Shown piece after piece: positions 1-7,460 of a DNA stretch of 21,397 bases; position 1 is the first letter of the stretch, and every line of letters starts with the position of its first letter. A program made the position numbers and the translations under genes. Location: positions 1-21,397 of the forward strand of contig CANGVB010000004.1 of the NCBI GenBank assembly GCA_947456995.1, given 5' to 3'. Source of the stretch: Bryobacteraceae bacterium (GTDB lineage: Bacteria > Acidobacteriota > Terriglobia > Bryobacterales > Bryobacteraceae). The notes under the pieces are model-generated. The model searched no databases and was not told where the DNA came from. It saw nothing but the letters and a program-made list of their open reading frames with translations.

Positions 1-664
1 CGTGGCTCTATTGAGACACCACGGAATCGAATCCATCAATCTGGACCTCATCTCCGGTCTCGCCGAACAAACTAGGGAAAGCTGGGAAGAAAGCCTCGAT
101 CAAGTTCTAAAGCTCGAAGTCCCCCACGTCAGCGTCTATATCCTCGAAGTCGACGAGGATAGCCGCCTGGGTGCCGAAGTACTGCTGAACGGCAAACGAT
201 ATGGGGCAAGGGACATCCCAAGTGAAGACCAGCAGGCAGATTTCTACGAGCGCGCAGTAGAGCGTCTAGCCGAATCCGGCATAGCCCGCTACGAGATTTC
301 CAATTTCGCCCAGCCCGGGGCCGAAAGCTTACACAACCTCAAGTATTGGAAACTCGAGCCCTACCTAGGCTTCGGTGCCGACGCCCACTCCTTCGACGGT
401 AAATGGCGCTGGCAAAATGTCGAAGAGGTAAAGGACTACGCTCTCGGCACCCCGCCCCCAAGCCGAGCTCTGGCAGATGTCGACAATGAAAAGTATTGGG
501 TTGGCCTGCGCCTCAGCGAAGGAGTCGTAGCGGGAAATCGATTCAAAGAGCAAATTTCAAGGTTAGTAGAAGATGGCTTGCTGGAACGTCAGGGCGACCG
601 AATTCGCCTAACACCCCGCGGCGTACTCGTTTCAAACGAAGTTTTTCAGGAATTTTTAGAGTAA
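1..664 (+). CDS. hemW: HemW-like radical SAM protein, C-terminal part (5' truncated by window edge)
   Basis: This is the C-terminal ~220 residues of a HemW/HemN-like protein (haem chaperone, formerly annotated as oxygen-independent coproporphyrinogen III oxidase). Seen: the family segments NLDLISGLAEQT, the SVYILEVDEDSRLG stretch, YEISNFAQPG and HNLKYWKLEPYLGFGADAHSF, followed by the C-terminal winged-helix-like HemN_C region (NEKYWVGLRLSEGV to LTPRGVLVSNEVFQEFL). The radical SAM CxxxCxxC cluster lies in the first third of the family (usual length about 380 aa) and would be upstream of the window. The GTG at position 2 is an internal codon, not the start. The frame stays open to TAA at 662-664, and the C-terminus ends where family members normally end. 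Family knowledge: HemW binds haem and delivers it to target proteins, while true HemN is an oxidase. The missing N-terminus prevents a firm distinction, but SGL and YEISNFA favour HemW. Confidence 0.93.
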   Translation, partial: VALLRHHGIESINLDLISGLAEQTRESWEESLDQVLKLEVPHVSVYILEVDEDSRLGAEVLLNGKRYGARDIPSEDQQADFYERAVERLAESGIARYEISNFAQPGAESLHNLKYWKLEPYLGFGADAHSFDGKWRWQNVEEVKDYALGTPPPSRALADVDNEKYWVGLRLSEGVVAGNRFKEQISRLVEDGLLERQGDRIRLTPRGVLVSNEVFQEFLE

Positions 665-666
665 AA

Positions 667-701
667 CGTCAGACAATCTGAAATTCAGAATATTCTTGAC
701 G
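667..701. repeat. Nested inverted repeat downstream of hemW
   Basis: Inner dyad TCTGAA-A-TTCAGA (677-689) lies within an outer CGTCA (667-671) / TGACG (697-701) pair, starting 3 bp after the hemW stop codon. It is AU-rich and lacks a T-run, so it is a poor intrinsic terminator. A near-identical dyad followed by the same TATTCT lies at 3898-3916, just after prlC. It could be a weak transcript end or a protein-binding site. Confidence 0.45.
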
Positions 702-843
702 AAGCGTTTACGAAAAAAGGATCAACAAGGAAGAAAAGGAAGAGCTTCTTGGATATGGACTCACTATTGTCTAAACGCCTATTTCCTCGAACGAACTACG
801 ATTTCGGAATGACGAATCTGCAAAATCTGGAGAAACTGGACTA

Positions 844-847
844 GAGG
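844..847 (+). promoter_or_regulatory. Ribosome binding site of ltaE
   Basis: GAGG lies 6 nt before ATG 854. This supports 854 over the in-frame ATG at 863 and shows that this gene, unlike several others here, is translated from a normal leader. Confidence 0.6.
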
Positions 848-853
848 TATTCG

Positions 854-1894
854 ATGGCTGACATGATCGATTTGCGCAGTGACACGGTAACCCGCCCGAC
901 AGCAGAAATGCGGGCCGCAATGGCTGCCGCCGAAGTTGGCGATGACGTCTATCGCGAAGACCCCACAATCAACCGTCTCGAAGAGCGCGCGGCTGAGATC
1001 CTCGGCAAAGAAGCCGGGCTCTTTGTTCCAACCGGTGTCATGGGCAACACCATCGGCATCAAGATCCACACCGAACACGGCCAGGAAGTGATCTGCGATT
1101 CCCGCGGACACATTCTGAATTACGAGTTGTCGATGATGGCCTGGTTTGCCGGCTGCGTCGCCCGAGCCATCCCCACTCAGGACGGCTTGCTCGATTGGGC
1201 CCGCGTAAAAGCCGAAATCCGCCCGCTCGGCCCCCACGCCGCCCCAACTGGTCTCATCGAAGTTGAAAATTCACACAACGTCGGTGGCGGCACCGTCTAC
1301 CCGCAAGCCCAACTCGACGAAATCTGCGACGGTGCACACTCCATGGGATTGCCAGTACATATGGACGGCGCCCGGCTCTTCAACGCTGCCGCTGCCGCAA
1401 ACCGTGGCGTAGCAGAAATCACCGCCAAGGTAGATACAGTCATGTTTTGCCTCTCCAAGGGCCTCGGCGCCCCGGTGGGCAGCATGCTCGTCGGCCCTCA
1501 GGCACTCATCGACAAAGGCCGGCTCTACCGCAAACGCCTAGGCGGCGGCATGAGACAGGCTGGAATCCTCGCCGCCGCTGGCTTGATCGCCCTCGAAAAG
1601 ATGCCAGCCCGCCTGCACGAAGATCATGCCAACGCCCAAATGATCGCCAAACGGATTGCCGCCCTGCCCGGCATCACCCTCGACGCCACCAAAGTCATAA
1701 CGAATATCCTGATATTTGACGTCGCAGGAACCCCCTGGACTGCCGCTCAATTCTGTGACCGCATGGCCGCTCACGGTGTCATGATGATCCCCTTTGGCCC
1801 TACACTGGTCAGAATCGTCACTCACTATGACGCCCCCAAAGCAGCCTGCGAAATTGCCATCGAGAAAATTGAGGAGATGTTGAAGCAATCATGA
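854..1894 (+). CDS. ltaE: Low-specificity L-threonine aldolase
   Basis: A 346-aa PLP-dependent fold-type I enzyme that splits L-threonine or L-allo-threonine into glycine and acetaldehyde; cytoplasmic. Seen: the N-terminal family signature [13 protein letters not shown], the [10 protein letters not shown] segment, the [13 protein letters not shown] loop, [11 protein letters not shown] (cofactor-contacting Asp and Arg) and [14 protein letters not shown], in which Lys202 is the expected Schiff-base lysine. Length is normal for the family (330-350 aa). ATG 854 is chosen because GAGG sits 6 nt upstream. The stop codon overlaps the start of prlC (ATGA at 1891-1894), so the two genes are very likely co-transcribed and translationally coupled. 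Together they suggest peptide breakdown feeding amino-acid catabolism, which is inference from context. Nothing in the sequence shows regulation beyond the preceding dyad. Confidence 0.94.
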   Translation: MADMIDLRSDTVTRPTAEMRAAMAAAEVGDDVYREDPTINRLEERAAEILGKEAGLFVPTGVMGNTIGIKIHTEHGQEVICDSRGHILNYELSMMAWFAGCVARAIPTQDGLLDWARVKAEIRPLGPHAAPTGLIEVENSHNVGGGTVYPQAQLDEICDGAHSMGLPVHMDGARLFNAAAAANRGVAEITAKVDTVMFCLSKGLGAPVGSMLVGPQALIDKGRLYRKRLGGGMRQAGILAAAGLIALEKMPARLHEDHANAQMIAKRIAALPGITLDATKVITNILIFDVAGTPWTAAQFCDRMAAHGVMMIPFGPTLVRIVTHYDAPKAACEIAIEKIEEMLKQS

Positions 1895-3894
1895 ACCCAC
1901 TCTTGCGAGTTCCTTTTGAAATCCCCTTTGACCAGATTGAAGTGGCCCACATCGTTCCCGCCATCAGGGAACTGATCGCCGAATCCAAGGCCAACATCAC
2001 CGCAATTGAAGACTTTGCGGGCACACGCACCTTCGCCAACACCCTCACCGCCCTCGACGAATCCACCGTAAACCTGGAAAACGCCATGGCCGTCGTGCGC
2101 CACATGGAATGCGTCTCAAATTCCCCCGAGCTGCGCGAAGCCGTGCAAACGATCGACCCCGAAGTTAGCGGCTTCTATTCCTCCATTCCCCTCAACGCCA
2201 AACTCTGGACAGCATTACAGGGTGTCAGCGATCAAGGCCTGAATCGGCTGGAAAAACGCTTCCTCACCAAGCAACTCGACTCCTTCCGTCGCCACGGCGC
2301 GGAGCTCGATCCAGACCTCAAGGCGCGCCTCCTCGAAATCGATGTCGAACTCCAGGGCCTGTGCACCAAATTCTCGCAGAATGTGTTGGATGCAACCAAT
2401 GCCTTTGAATTGATCGTCGAAGACGAATCGCGTTTGGCAGGCCTTCCCGAGAATGCCAAAGCCGCCGCCAAAGCCAGTGCCGAAGCCAAGGGTAAAGTCG
2501 GCTACAGGTTTACCTTGCAAGCGCCTAGTTTCGTCCCTGTACTCACCTACCTTGATGACGTCGAGATTCGTAGAAAACTCTGGGAAGGCTATAACGAACG
2601 CGCAACCGAAGGTGCTTACGACAACCGCAACCTGATGCGGCAGGTTCTCACCCTCCGTCGCGAAAAAGCCCTCCTCCTCGGCTACTTCACTTTCGCCGAC
2701 TTCGTTTTGGCAGACCGTATGGCCCAACGAGGCGCCATCGCCCGCGAATTTGTTTACGAACTCGAAAAAGCCACCCGCGACCGCTTTCTCGAAGAGCATG
2801 AAGCACTCGAAGCCTTCAGCGGCCAGAAACTCGAACCCTGGGATGTCGGCTACTACGCAGAAAAGCAACGCCAGGCTCTCTACGATTTTGACGAAGAGGC
2901 CTTGCGGCCCTACTTCTCAGTAGACCGGGTTGTGGCCGGAATGTTCGAGCTGTGCGAAAAGCTATTTGGCATTGAAGTCCGACACATCGCCGATGCCAAA
3001 GTCTACGAGCCAGGTGTTCGCTACAACGAAATTTACTCCGATGGCCGTATGATCGGAGCCTTCTACGCCGACTGGTTCCCCCGCGAATCCAAACGCGGCG
3101 GTGCCTGGATGGAAGCCCTCCGCACCGGCGGCCCACAGCCAGATGGAACCTTCGCCCCTCACCTCGGGGTGATTTGCGGCAACATGACCCCGCCCATGCC
3201 AGACCAGCCAGCCCTGCTGACACACCGCGAAGTCGAAACCATCTTCCACGAATTCGGCCACTTGCTGCACCACTGCCTCAGCGAGGTCCCTCTCCGAAGC
3301 CTAAGCGGTACCAATGTGCCCTGGGACTTTGTCGAATTACCCAGCCAGATAATGGAAAACTGGTGCTGGGAGCGCGAGTCGCTCGATTTCTTCGCCCGCC
3401 ACCACCAAACCGGCGAGCCAATCCCCGAAGAGCTCTTCCAAAAGATGAAGCGCGCCAGAACCTACCGCGCTGCCTCCGGCCAAATGCGGCAACTCGGCTT
3501 TGCTACCGTCGACCTCGTGCTCCACACCGAATTCGTACCCAATGCGGAAATGGATCTCGTATCCCTCGCCAACACTGTTCTGCAACGCTTCACCCCCATT
3601 ACCTTGCCAGAAAAGTACGGAATGATCCTCGGCTTCACCCACCTCTTCTCCGGGCCCGTCGGTTATGCCGCCGGCTACTACAGCTACAAATGGGCCGAAG
3701 TTCTCGATGCCGATGCCTTCTCTCGCTTTAAAGAGGAGGGTGTCCTCAATGCAACCGTCGGCCGCGAATATCGCGAAAAGATCCTGGCAAAGGGCAACAG
3801 CGAAGAACCACGCGATCTTTTCCGCAGCTTTATGGGCCGGGATGCCACCCAAAACGCACTTTTGGAGCGAATTGGCCTCGTAGTAGCGCTATGA
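1891..3894 (+). CDS. prlC: Oligopeptidase A-like M3 family zinc metallopeptidase
   Basis: A 667-aa cytoplasmic zinc endopeptidase of the thimet/OpdA/Dcp family (M3), which degrades short peptides. Seen: the zinc site HEFGH with His453, Glu454 and His457, and the third ligand Glu482 in [11 protein letters not shown], 29 residues after the first histidine as in M3 enzymes. Other OpdA-like blocks are [13 protein letters not shown] at the N-terminus, [19 protein letters not shown], LQPWDxxYYxEKQ-like [48 protein letters not shown] and SEEPRDLF near the C-terminus. No signal peptide is visible. Overall similarity to E. coli PrlC/OpdA over the whole length supports that subfamily over Dcp. It starts at the ATGA overlap with ltaE. 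The stop is followed within 4 bp by a dyad shared with the region after hemW. Confidence 0.95.
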   Translation: MNPLLRVPFEIPFDQIEVAHIVPAIRELIAESKANITAIEDFAGTRTFANTLTALDESTVNLENAMAVVRHMECVSNSPELREAVQTIDPEVSGFYSSIPLNAKLWTALQGVSDQGLNRLEKRFLTKQLDSFRRHGAELDPDLKARLLEIDVELQGLCTKFSQNVLDATNAFELIVEDESRLAGLPENAKAAAKASAEAKGKVGYRFTLQAPSFVPVLTYLDDVEIRRKLWEGYNERATEGAYDNRNLMRQVLTLRREKALLLGYFTFADFVLADRMAQRGAIAREFVYELEKATRDRFLEEHEALEAFSGQKLEPWDVGYYAEKQRQALYDFDEEALRPYFSVDRVVAGMFELCEKLFGIEVRHIADAKVYEPGVRYNEIYSDGRMIGAFYADWFPRESKRGGAWMEALRTGGPQPDGTFAPHLGVICGNMTPPMPDQPALLTHREVETIFHEFGHLLHHCLSEVPLRSLSGTNVPWDFVELPSQIMENWCWERESLDFFARHHQTGEPIPEELFQKMKRARTYRAASGQMRQLGFATVDLVLHTEFVPNAEMDLVSLANTVLQRFTPITLPEKYGMILGFTHLFSGPVGYAAGYYSYKWAEVLDADAFSRFKEEGVLNATVGREYREKILAKGNSEEPRDLFRSFMGRDATQNALLERIGLVVAL

Positions 3895-3897
3895 AGC

Positions 3898-3922
3898 TCT
3901 GAATTTCAGATATTCTGATGGT
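3898..3922 (+). promoter_or_regulatory. Dyad operator/-10 candidate upstream of the AbrB-type gene
   Basis: TCTGAA-T-TTCAGA (3898-3910) is followed directly by TATTCT (3911-3916), a -10-like hexamer ending 6 nt before ATG 3923. No Shine-Dalgarno is visible. The layout would give a transcript starting at or next to the ATG, with the dyad just upstream of the -10, a usual place for an autorepressor. No convincing -35 is seen. The promoter role is inferred. Confidence 0.4.
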
Positions 3923-4234
3923 ATGAGCGAAGACTTCCTTCAGATGGGCAAGCGGGGCACCGTTGTGATTCCCGCGAAGCTACGCAAAAAACTCGGTATG
4001 ACAGACGGTTGTTTGCTCCTTGTAACCGAAGTGGAAGGCAGCGTCCGGCTTCGACTGGCGAAGGTCATGAACCCGGATTCAGACTCGCGTTTGAAGATGG
4101 CCCAGCGGCTTCTGAGTGGTGCTGAAGATTTGGGAGAGTATTTTGCCGCGATCGAAGAAGTACGTCGCATGGGATTTGAGCCTGACGAAGTGCCGCATGA
4201 GCGGTACTCTGGAGAAAAGAGTACAAAACAGTGA
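3923..4234 (+). CDS. AbrB/MazE/SpoVT-type DNA-binding protein
   Basis: A 103-aa protein with an N-terminal swapped-hairpin AbrB domain at about residues 5-50: MGKRGTVVIPAKLRKKLGMTDG, matching the family pattern of a Gly-x-(I/V)-x-(I/L)-P core followed by R-x-x-L-x-(I/L/M)-x-x-G. The C-terminal part (about 55-90) is helical, with AIEEVRRMGFEPDEVPH, a tail seen on antitoxin-type AbrB proteins. Members of this fold usually repress their own operon and often serve as antitoxins for PIN toxins. No PIN gene is present here. The next gene, an ATPase, overlaps the stop codon (GTGA at 4231-4234). The gene starts 28 bp after prlC with a palindromic motif in the gap and no Shine-Dalgarno, so it may be read from its own leaderless promoter. 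Function beyond DNA binding is unknown. Confidence 0.85.
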   Translation: MSEDFLQMGKRGTVVIPAKLRKKLGMTDGCLLLVTEVEGSVRLRLAKVMNPDSDSRLKMAQRLLSGAEDLGEYFAAIEEVRRMGFEPDEVPHERYSGEKSTKQ

Positions 4235-4845
4235 CTTCTGACCCGATGTTCCTAAAAATCCTTTCACACCCGGTTTTTGTGAATTTGAACTTTCACATGC
4301 CGATGATCATTGACCTGTCGCACCCGGTGATCATGCTCAGCGGAGAAAATGGCAGTGGCAAGAGCACGCTGCTGCATTCCATCTTCTACGCCATGAAAGG
4401 AGAGCAGGTAGATGGCTTCATCTACCGTCTCGATACCGGCAAGCTCACCCTTGGCAAGCCCTATCTCTTTGATGCCGAGCAGCACAACCCACGCATGCAG
4501 CTCGAGCTCTTTGAAGACAACCCGCAAATGCTCGAATTCCTTCAGATGGCCAGCCACGGTCAGGTAATGCTGGCAATGTTCCGCGAGAACTTCCCTAGCC
4601 TGCCCGAAGGCACTGTGCTGATTCTCGACGAGCCGGAAATGGCACTCTCGGTAAGCAACCAGCGCCGCATCCTGAAGATGTTGCTCGAACTGGCAGACCA
4701 GAAGAAGTTCCGCATCATCTGCGCAACCCATTCCCCGATCCTGCTCGATTCCCCCGATACCTACGTCATCAACCTCGATAACTACACCAACAAGAATGTA
4801 GCCGACAACAGCATGGGCATTCAAGGGGCCTCGACACTGCAATGA
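4231..4845 (+). CDS. Compact COG3910-like AAA/ABC-type ATPase
   Basis: A 204-aa predicted ATPase of the SMC/ABC head type (AAA_21/AAA_23-like). Seen: Walker A GENGSGKS (38-45), a degenerate signature SHGQ (108-111), Walker B TVLILDEPE (128-136) and an H-loop THSPILLDSP (166-175). The SHG motif, LDEPExALS and ATHSPILLxxP tail resemble the COG3910 'predicted ATPase' family, usually about 230-250 aa. The stretch between Walker A and signature is only about 60 residues here, so this is a shortened version without a coiled coil or an obvious effector domain. The start is GTG 4231, overlapping the AbrB stop; ATG 4246 is the alternative and neither has a strong RBS, which fits translational coupling. 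The stop overlaps the next gene (ATGA). The cellular role of this family is not established; being tied to an AbrB regulator is suggestive but not proof of a toxin-antitoxin-like unit. Confidence 0.85.
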   Translation: MTSDPMFLKILSHPVFVNLNFHMPMIIDLSHPVIMLSGENGSGKSTLLHSIFYAMKGEQVDGFIYRLDTGKLTLGKPYLFDAEQHNPRMQLELFEDNPQMLEFLQMASHGQVMLAMFRENFPSLPEGTVLILDEPEMALSVSNQRRILKMLLELADQKKFRIICATHSPILLDSPDTYVINLDNYTNKNVADNSMGIQGASTLQ

Positions 4846-5918
4846 TCTCAATCGCCAGCTTGCTCTTACTCGGAGTCTTGCCACCCGGAGTGGTGGTAGA
4901 TCATGAAGGGGCAGCAAGCCGGCGCTACATCGGGTCGCCTTCCATTGTGAGGTGCCGCGATGGAGCTTACGTCGCCACACACGACTTTTTCGGACCCGGG
5001 TCAACGCAGAGCGTCTCTGCGCTAACCCGGGTTTTTCGTTCTGAGGATCGCGGCAAAGCCTGGACCCGTACCGCCGAATTGCAAGATCAGTTTTGGTCAA
5101 ACCTCTTCGAGCACCGCAAGGTTCTCTACCTCATGGGCACAACCTATGAGTACGGCCGTGTGGTGATTCGTAAATCTCTCGACTGCGGCAAAAGCTGGAG
5201 CGAGGCGTCATATCTGACGACAGAGACCGGCTATCACACCGCACCAGTGCCGGTTTCCATCCACAAAGGCCGCATCTGGCGCGCCATGGAGTGGCACCCT
5301 CAGGGCAAGTGGGGCTTCTTCGAAGCGCTCTCGGTAAGCGCGCCCTTGAAGGCAGACCTGATGCAGCCCTCAAGTTGGACCTTCAGCCCGCGGCTAAAAT
5401 TTCCGAAAGCAACCGCCCCGGTTGGCGATCATTGGCTGGAGGGCAACCTGATCGTGGCACCCGACGGCAATCTTGTGAATATTCTGCGAGTTGCCAACCG
5501 CGAATATGCCGCAATCTTACGCGATGGCAACACCGAATTTGTGGTCTTTCCAGGTGGGGCCAAAAAATTCACCATTCGCTGGGACAAGAAAACAAAACTC
5601 TACTGGACCCTCTCCAACCCGGCCCTCGAGAAGTATCCGCTCTCGGCAGAAAACCCAGCCTCAGTGCGAAATACTCTGGTGCTTATGTCCTCGCCAGACT
5701 TGAAATCCTGGACCATCCAACGCACCATCCTCGAACACCCAGACCCTCTCCAACATGCTTTTCAATACGTAGACTGGCAGTTTGAAGGCAAAGACCTCAT
5801 TGTGGCATCACGAACCGCTTTCGACGACGAAACCGGCGGGGCCCACCGCGCCCACGATGCGAACTATCTCACCTTTCACCGCGTAGCCAATTTCAGAACT
5901 TCAACCAACCAGCACTGA
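4842..5918 (+). CDS. Asp-box (BNR) sialidase-like beta-propeller protein, probably exported
   Basis: A 358-aa protein resembling acidobacterial and planctomycete 'exo-alpha-sialidase/BNR repeat' proteins. Seen: two Asp-boxes of the S-x-D-x-G-x-x-W type, SEDRGKAW (67-74) and SLDCGKSW (112-119), a likely beta-propeller layout, and later SSPDLKSW. The N-terminus [16 protein letters not shown] is a short hydrophobic leader that could direct export. I do not see the full arginine triad plus FRIP motif of true sialidases, so substrate and activity are open; a glycoside hydrolase or carbohydrate-binding role is inferred. ATG 4842 overlaps the ATPase stop by 4 bp. A strong hairpin followed by TTTTT is embedded at codons 51-65. 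The 3' end overlaps the convergent chemotaxis gene by 18 bp. Confidence 0.8.
   Translation: MISIASLLLLGVLPPGVVVDHEGAASRRYIGSPSIVRCRDGAYVATHDFFGPGSTQSVSALTRVFRSEDRGKAWTRTAELQDQFWSNLFEHRKVLYLMGTTYEYGRVVIRKSLDCGKSWSEASYLTTETGYHTAPVPVSIHKGRIWRAMEWHPQGKWGFFEALSVSAPLKADLMQPSSWTFSPRLKFPKATAPVGDHWLEGNLIVAPDGNLVNILRVANREYAAILRDGNTEFVVFPGGAKKFTIRWDKKTKLYWTLSNPALEKYPLSAENPASVRNTLVLMSSPDLKSWTIQRTILEHPDPLQHAFQYVDWQFEGKDLIVASRTAFDDETGGAHRAHDANYLTFHRVANFRTSTNQH
4994..5036 (+). terminator. Terminator-like hairpin inside the Asp-box gene
   Basis: ACCCGGGT (4994-5001) pairs with ACCCGGGT (5025-5032). Inside it, CGCAGAG (5005-5011) pairs with CTCTGCG (5015-5021) around a 3-nt loop, with two mismatches between the stems. 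The right arm runs straight into TTTTT (5032-5036). On the plus strand this has the form of an intrinsic terminator, yet it lies within an intact reading frame. On the minus strand no T-run follows. Confidence 0.55.
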
Positions 5919-7412
5919 AAGCTCTTCGATGGCCTGATCGAGAGTCTCCGCCTGTGACGAAAGCATCGACGAAGATGCAGAGCTTTGCTCGGCTTGTGCA
6001 GCCATAGACTGCGTCACCGTCGCAATTTCTCGCATGGCTGAGTTGATCTGAGAAATGCCTTCCTGCTGCCGGGTGGAGGCTATGGCAATTTCATCCACTG
6101 CCAGGCTGACGTTTTTGCCCGAAGCTAGAATTTCATCCAGACTGCCACGCACTTTTCGGCTCAACTCAACCCCGCGCTTGCTGTCTTCAATCGAACGCGT
6201 GATCATCTCAGTGGTGTTCTTGGCGGCATCGGCAGCGCGCAGGGCAAGTCGCCGCACCTCATCTGCAACCACGGCAAAACCAAGACCCGCCTCACCCGCC
6301 CGTGCCGCTTCTACGCTGGCGTTGAGCGAGAGCAGATTCGTCTGAAAGGCAATTTCATCTACCTGTTTAATCACTTTCACAACGTTCCTGCTCGATTCCT
6401 CGATCGCTTCCAGTTCCGTTAGAGCGCGATCCATATCAAGCGCACTCGCATTGGCAGCAGCCTGAGCCTCACCCGCCAGATGCTTGGCACGGCCCGCGCT
6501 CGTGGAGCTTTGGATCGCAACCTGCGCAAGTTCCTGCAGCGAAGCCGTGGTTTCTTCTGTAGAGGCTGCCTGCTCGCTTGCGCCAGATGCCAGATTGCAG
6601 CCGGCTGCAGAAATCTCCTGCGAAGCAAGAGTAGTAGATTGGCTGGCACCTTGGATATCGTGAATCAGCAGCTTGAGCGGCGCAATAATCTCGCGGCGGC
6701 AGAACCAGAGAAAGCCAAGGGCAATCACAACTGTGAGTGGTATTGTCCACATCAAGGTTTGCAACATGCCAGCCTGCACCACTTTGTCAACGCGATCCAG
6801 TTTGGCCTTCAGAATAAAGGCACCATGCACCTCACCTGCATTCCAGTTCTCCATAGGAAAGCCCAGTGGGTCTCGGCCATTCCCAGCCAGACTCGAAGCA
6901 GGGTTGCCATGGCAAACCAGACAATCCTGAGTCAGACGGATGGGCCGTGCATAGATCAGTTCGTTACTAGCCTCAGAAACCTCAGTAAATTCAACGGCAT
7001 TGCTCGATTCGAGAAAGGTCAGAATCTCGCGCTCTTTCTCGGTGGGCTGATTTTTCGGATTCCGTGGCTGCATCTTCGGCACACGAAATTCGAAATCTTC
7101 CTGTTTGGCGACCCGTTCAATTGCCCGCCATGCGGCAACTACAGGCACAGTGTTGTAGGCCGAAGTTTTACGAAAATCGGAGGCTGATTTCAGCTCTGCA
7201 CTTATATGCGCCTGATCAAAGGCTTTCGCCTCACGCAATTGCGACATCGATTCACGAACATTCTCAGCTTCGACGACAGCCGCGCGCATCTGGGCAAAAT
7301 TGAGCTCGATCCCCTGCTTTCGTATCACAGAGCGCTGAAGAACCAGCCCAGCCACAGTCGTAATCAGCACAGCACCCAGAGCCGAGAGAATAATCTTTTT
7401 GCCAATGGTCAT
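5901..7412 (-). CDS. Methyl-accepting chemotaxis protein with CxxCH haem-type sensor domain
   Basis: A 503-aa inner-membrane chemoreceptor. Order of parts: TM1 at about 8-26; extracytoplasmic sensor at about 30-215, which carries CLVCHGNP (Cys164, Cys167, His168), a c-type haem-binding CxxCH within a Tll0287-like (DUF3365) domain; TM2 at about 217-237; a short linker without a convincing HAMP; and a cytoplasmic signalling coiled coil. The MCP hairpin tip is clear at 353-377, with [23 protein letters not shown], followed by [12 protein letters not shown]. Family knowledge: such proteins signal to CheA/CheW, and the DUF3365 domain is thought to sense redox state, gas or ligand through haem. No che genes are nearby. 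The gene lies downstream of the S9 peptidase stop on the same strand with a 48-bp AT-rich gap that may hold its own promoter. The 3' end overlaps the convergent Asp-box gene by 18 bp. Confidence 0.92.
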   Translation of the reverse strand: MTIGKKIILSALGAVLITTVAGLVLQRSVIRKQGIELNFAQMRAAVVEAENVRESMSQLREAKAFDQAHISAELKSASDFRKTSAYNTVPVVAAWRAIERVAKQEDFEFRVPKMQPRNPKNQPTEKEREILTFLESSNAVEFTEVSEASNELIYARPIRLTQDCLVCHGNPASSLAGNGRDPLGFPMENWNAGEVHGAFILKAKLDRVDKVVQAGMLQTLMWTIPLTVVIALGFLWFCRREIIAPLKLLIHDIQGASQSTTLASQEISAAGCNLASGASEQAASTEETTASLQELAQVAIQSSTSAGRAKHLAGEAQAAANASALDMDRALTELEAIEESSRNVVKVIKQVDEIAFQTNLLSLNASVEAARAGEAGLGFAVVADEVRRLALRAADAAKNTTEMITRSIEDSKRGVELSRKVRGSLDEILASGKNVSLAVDEIAIASTRQQEGISQINSAMREIATVTQSMAAQAEQSSASSSMLSSQAETLDQAIEELSVLVG

Positions 7413-7460
7413 CGTTGCTCTAATCGACCAGGCAAAACTATTTATGAAAAGTTAAATTAT
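7413..7460 (-). promoter_or_regulatory. AT-rich gap upstream of the chemoreceptor
   Basis: These 48 bp between the S9 peptidase stop and the MCP start are much richer in A+T than their surroundings and may contain the MCP promoter. Read on the minus strand, CATAAA is a possible -10, with only a weak -35 about 17 bp before it. No recognisable flagellar sigma-28 site was found. Confidence 0.25.

Larger units (their letters stand above)
665..853. other. Intergenic region hemW-ltaE
   Basis: These 189 bp hold no gene I can support. Immediately after hemW is a dyad (677-689, TCTGAAATTCAGA) enclosed by a wider CGTCA/TGACG inverted repeat (667-671 and 697-701). The rest is A-rich and purine-rich (710-750). 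TTGACG at 696-701 resembles a -35 box, but no good -10 follows at 16-18 bp. A short ATG frame (755-844, 29 codons) has no recognisable product. Confidence 0.6.

Noticed and set aside
665..844. 59 in-frame open codons after the hemW stop, and a 29-codon ATG frame at 755-844
   Set aside because: HemW already ends at the usual family C-terminus. The downstream translation is Lys/Arg-rich without a motif, and a run of this length is not improbable by chance.
2215..2868. 217-codon open frame on the minus strand
   Set aside because: It is antisense to prlC and Gly/Phe-rich without a family match.
3923..4845. Classical VapBC or MazEF toxin-antitoxin pair
   Set aside because: The AbrB-type gene is present, but the neighbour has Walker A/B and H-loop motifs of an ATPase, not a PIN or MazF fold.
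4264..5100. 278-codon open frame on the minus strand
   Set aside because: It lies opposite the ATPase and Asp-box genes, whose motifs are clear. The antisense translation shows no recognisable domain and a composition typical of a shadow frame.
6480..7187. 235-codon open frame on the plus strand
   Set aside because: It is antisense to the chemoreceptor, whose TM, CxxCH and signalling regions cover the same bases.
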